A DNA stretch of 64,000 nt from Streptomyces sp. R44 (GTDB lineage: Bacteria > Actinomycetota > Actinomycetes > Streptomycetales > Streptomycetaceae), in contig NZ_CP163444.1 of NCBI RefSeq assembly GCF_041053105.1, positions 3,286,001 through 3,350,000 of the forward strand, given 5' to 3'. Below, piece by piece: positions 62,451 to 64,000 of the stretch (positions within the stretch are counted from its first letter, which is position 1; each line of letters opens with the position of its first letter). The notes beneath the pieces were generated by a model. That model saw nothing but the letters and a program-made list of their open reading frames with translations, was not told the DNA's origin and did not search any database. The translations under genes and the position numbers were made by a program.

Positions 62451-64000
62451 TCAACCGGTCTCCGGGGCGTTGCCGGTCTGCCTGGCGTGGGCGTTGCCGT
62501 TCATGTAGCCGTTGCTCACGGACTCGATCATGTCCTGCCGGAAGTCGCTGCTCACCTGGGAGCGGTGCTCGGACAGGAACCGCTCCATCGGGGACTCGGC
62601 GCTGTACCGGCCGGCCGTGTACATGGCCGCGTTGTCCTCATGGATCTGGTCCTCGGTCTTGTCCTTGTGGTCCTCGACCGACTTGTCCGACCAGTCCCCG
62701 ATGACCTGCCCGGCCAGCTGCTCCATGGCGCCCGAACCGGTGTCCACCGCGAGCGGTACGAGGATGGCGGCCGCGCCGACAGCGGCGGTCGCGGGCAGGA
62801 AGGCGACACCGGCCGCGATGCCCACCGTGGCGCCGAACTCCACCCAGCCGGCCTTGGCCGCGGCGGCCTTCTCGTACTCCTCGTGCTTCTTCATGCCCTC
62901 GGCCTCGACCTGGTCCCCACGGGACTGGTCGAGCAGGCCCTGAAGAGTGGCACCCGTGAACGCGGCGCCCCGCGCACGGCCCTCGTCGATGTGGCCGTCC
63001 GGGCCGACCTGCGCCTCCAGGACACTTGTGGTGTAGAGACGCTCGGCCGTGGAGACCGAGGCGTAGGCGTCCGGGTGCTGGCCGAGGGTGCTCAGGAACT
63101 TGACCGTGTTCTCCCGCCCGAACTCGGGGTGTGCCGACGATTCCTTCGTCGGATGGAAGACGCTGTCCGGAGTGTTCTTGTCCAGAGCCCAGTTGAGGTC
63201 GTCGATATAGCCGGCACCCATGTTGCCGAGGCTGTCGGCCATCGTGGGCTGCCACTTCTTGAGCAGTTCGGCGTCGTCGCCGTACTTCTCGACGACATCC
63301 TTCATGATTCCGGCCGTGGTCTCGTCGCGCCTCAGTTCCGGCGTCGGGTCGTCCCAGGCATGGCCGAGCGTCGCCGATTCCAGGGCGTGGCCGAGGGCGT
63401 CCGGCATGTACCCCATGGTCTTGGTGAGGTCGTCCGGGTTGTGCCCCTCGATGTCGGGGAAGAACTCGTACTTCTCGTTGGCGAAGAAGTCGAGGTAATT
63501 CCCGATCTTCTGGCCGTCCTTGTCCTTGCCGAGGTTCAGCTCGCCGCCGACACTGCCGTCCTCCTTGTACGAGGTCAGCGGGTCCTTCGAGAAGAAGTCC
63601 TTCGAGGCCTCCGGGCTGTGCCCCAGCGCCTCCAGCATCGAGATCATCGGGTCGAAGCCGGAGCCGTTGACGCCCGACGGGTTGTACTGGTTCCGCAGCC
63701 CGCCGCCGAGCATCGGCTTGCTGTCGGCGAAGAGGTACGGGTCCTTCGCGTGCAACTGGGTGACGTGTTCGGCGATCGGGACGAGGAACTTCTTGTCGTA
63801 GTCGCCGTAGCGCATGATGCCGCCGAGCAACTGGTAGCCGTACGCCGGGTTGTTGTCGTACTTGATCAGCGGGATGCGTTCCGTGCCGAGCCGGCGCATG
63901 TCCGCGGACCACTTCTCGGTCCACGCGTCGCCGCCCTGCGTCGCGGTCGCCAGGTTGAAGCCCAGGTTCTTCTGGAGCTCCTGGACGTCGGCGAGGCGCT
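62451..64000 (-). CDS. Large alanine-rich protein, DUF6571-like (partial, runs off right edge)
   Basis: At least 516 residues; the frame is open to position 64000, so the N-terminus is missing. It contains RLADVQELQKNLGFNLAT near the edge, and a glycine/alanine-rich hydrophobic stretch (FGATVGIAAGVAFLPATAAV) near the C-terminus. It resembles the DUF6571-type proteins of streptomycetes that are linked to WXG100/ESX-like secreted toxins, but I am unsure. The lipoprotein gene follows. Confidence 0.6.
   Translation of the reverse strand, partial: RLADVQELQKNLGFNLATATQGGDAWTEKWSADMRRLGTERIPLIKYDNNPAYGYQLLGGIMRYGDYDKKFLVPIAEHVTQLHAKDPYLFADSKPMLGGGLRNQYNPSGVNGSGFDPMISMLEALGHSPEASKDFFSKDPLTSYKEDGSVGGELNLGKDKDGQKIGNYLDFFANEKYEFFPDIEGHNPDDLTKTMGYMPDALGHALESATLGHAWDDPTPELRRDETTAGIMKDVVEKYGDDAELLKKWQPTMADSLGNMGAGYIDDLNWALDKNTPDSVFHPTKESSAHPEFGRENTVKFLSTLGQHPDAYASVSTAERLYTTSVLEAQVGPDGHIDEGRARGAAFTGATLQGLLDQSRGDQVEAEGMKKHEEYEKAAAAKAGWVEFGATVGIAAGVAFLPATAAVGAAAILVPLAVDTGSGAMEQLAGQVIGDWSDKSVEDHKDKTEDQIHEDNAAMYTAGRYSAESPMERFLSEHRSQVSSDFRQDMIESVSNGYMNGNAHARQTGNAPETG

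Overview
This is high-GC actinobacterial DNA, almost certainly from a Streptomyces chromosome. Third codon positions are strongly G/C, GTG and TTG starts and GGAGG-type ribosome sites are common, and the gene set is typical: an SsgA-family sporulation regulator, DasR-type dre operators beside GlcNAc PTS genes, CysM/CysO/Mec cysteine synthesis, ClpS next to a DUF2017 protein, and RNase PH followed by RdgB. The order nagF, nagE1, nagE2, cysM/cysO, mec, clpS, pncB, pncA, metalloprotease, ssgG, hpd fits what I remember of the S. coelicolor SCO29xx region, so most of the window is conserved core chromosome. The species cannot be named from the sequence alone.

Positions 1-13543 are an accessory block, and I read it as a candidate anti-phage or nucleic-acid-defence locus. 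A GHKL ATPase with an N-terminal helix-turn-helix (minus strand, cut by the left edge) diverges from a four-gene operon whose junctions all overlap by 4 bases. The operon encodes (1) a 1585-aa protein with a sacsin/Hsp90-like ATPase at its N-terminus and a DEAH SF2 helicase at its C-terminus, (2) a UvrD/PcrA-like SF1 helicase, (3) a DrmA-like SF2 helicase with a zinc ribbon, and (4) a DrmB-like DUF1998 protein. DrmA and DrmB are core DISARM proteins, but the DISARM phospholipase (DrmC), methyltransferases and DrmD/DrmE are absent, and the two upstream ATPases are not DISARM components I know. A palindrome covers the start region of the regulator gene, and a perfect 28-bp-arm hairpin sits just upstream of the operon.

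Positions 13600-23300 hold a small membrane protein; an ABC-2 exporter operon (two permeases and an ATPase) with DUF445; a class A penicillin-binding protein; a SugE/Gdx-type SMR exporter behind what looks like a guanidine-III riboswitch; a GroES paralogue; a DUF3618 protein; a Bcp peroxiredoxin; and an HNH endonuclease whose 3' end runs into tRNA-Leu(UAG).

Positions 23300-39100 hold rdgB, a lipoprotein, rph, the GlcNAc PTS genes nagF/nagE1/nagE2 under dre sites, an MBL hydrolase, a membrane-anchored PemK/MazF-like protein, leader peptide-cysO-cysM, an HD hydrolase with a divergent GlxA-type regulator, mec, an amino-acid permease, aosR-like DUF2017 with clpS, and pncB with pncA. CysO, CysM, Mec and the AosR-like protein probably form one functional unit, sulfur delivery for cysteine under oxidative stress, split over about 6 kb.

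Positions 39100-64000 hold a secreted InhA-type metalloprotease, two RDD membrane proteins, ssgG, an FAD-linked oxidase, a TPR protein, hpd, an Lrp regulator, a padR/arsR-like regulator-small protein-MFS unit behind a 46-bp palindrome, a Lon-like protease, a Tat-exported alpha/beta hydrolase, ArsR and IclR regulators, a second SF2 helicase, an RHH-Doc toxin-antitoxin pair, another MFS exporter, tRNA-Cys, a lipoprotein and a large partial protein. Two homologous, inverted intergenic repeat elements of about 0.2 kb bracket the hpd-to-ArsR segment.
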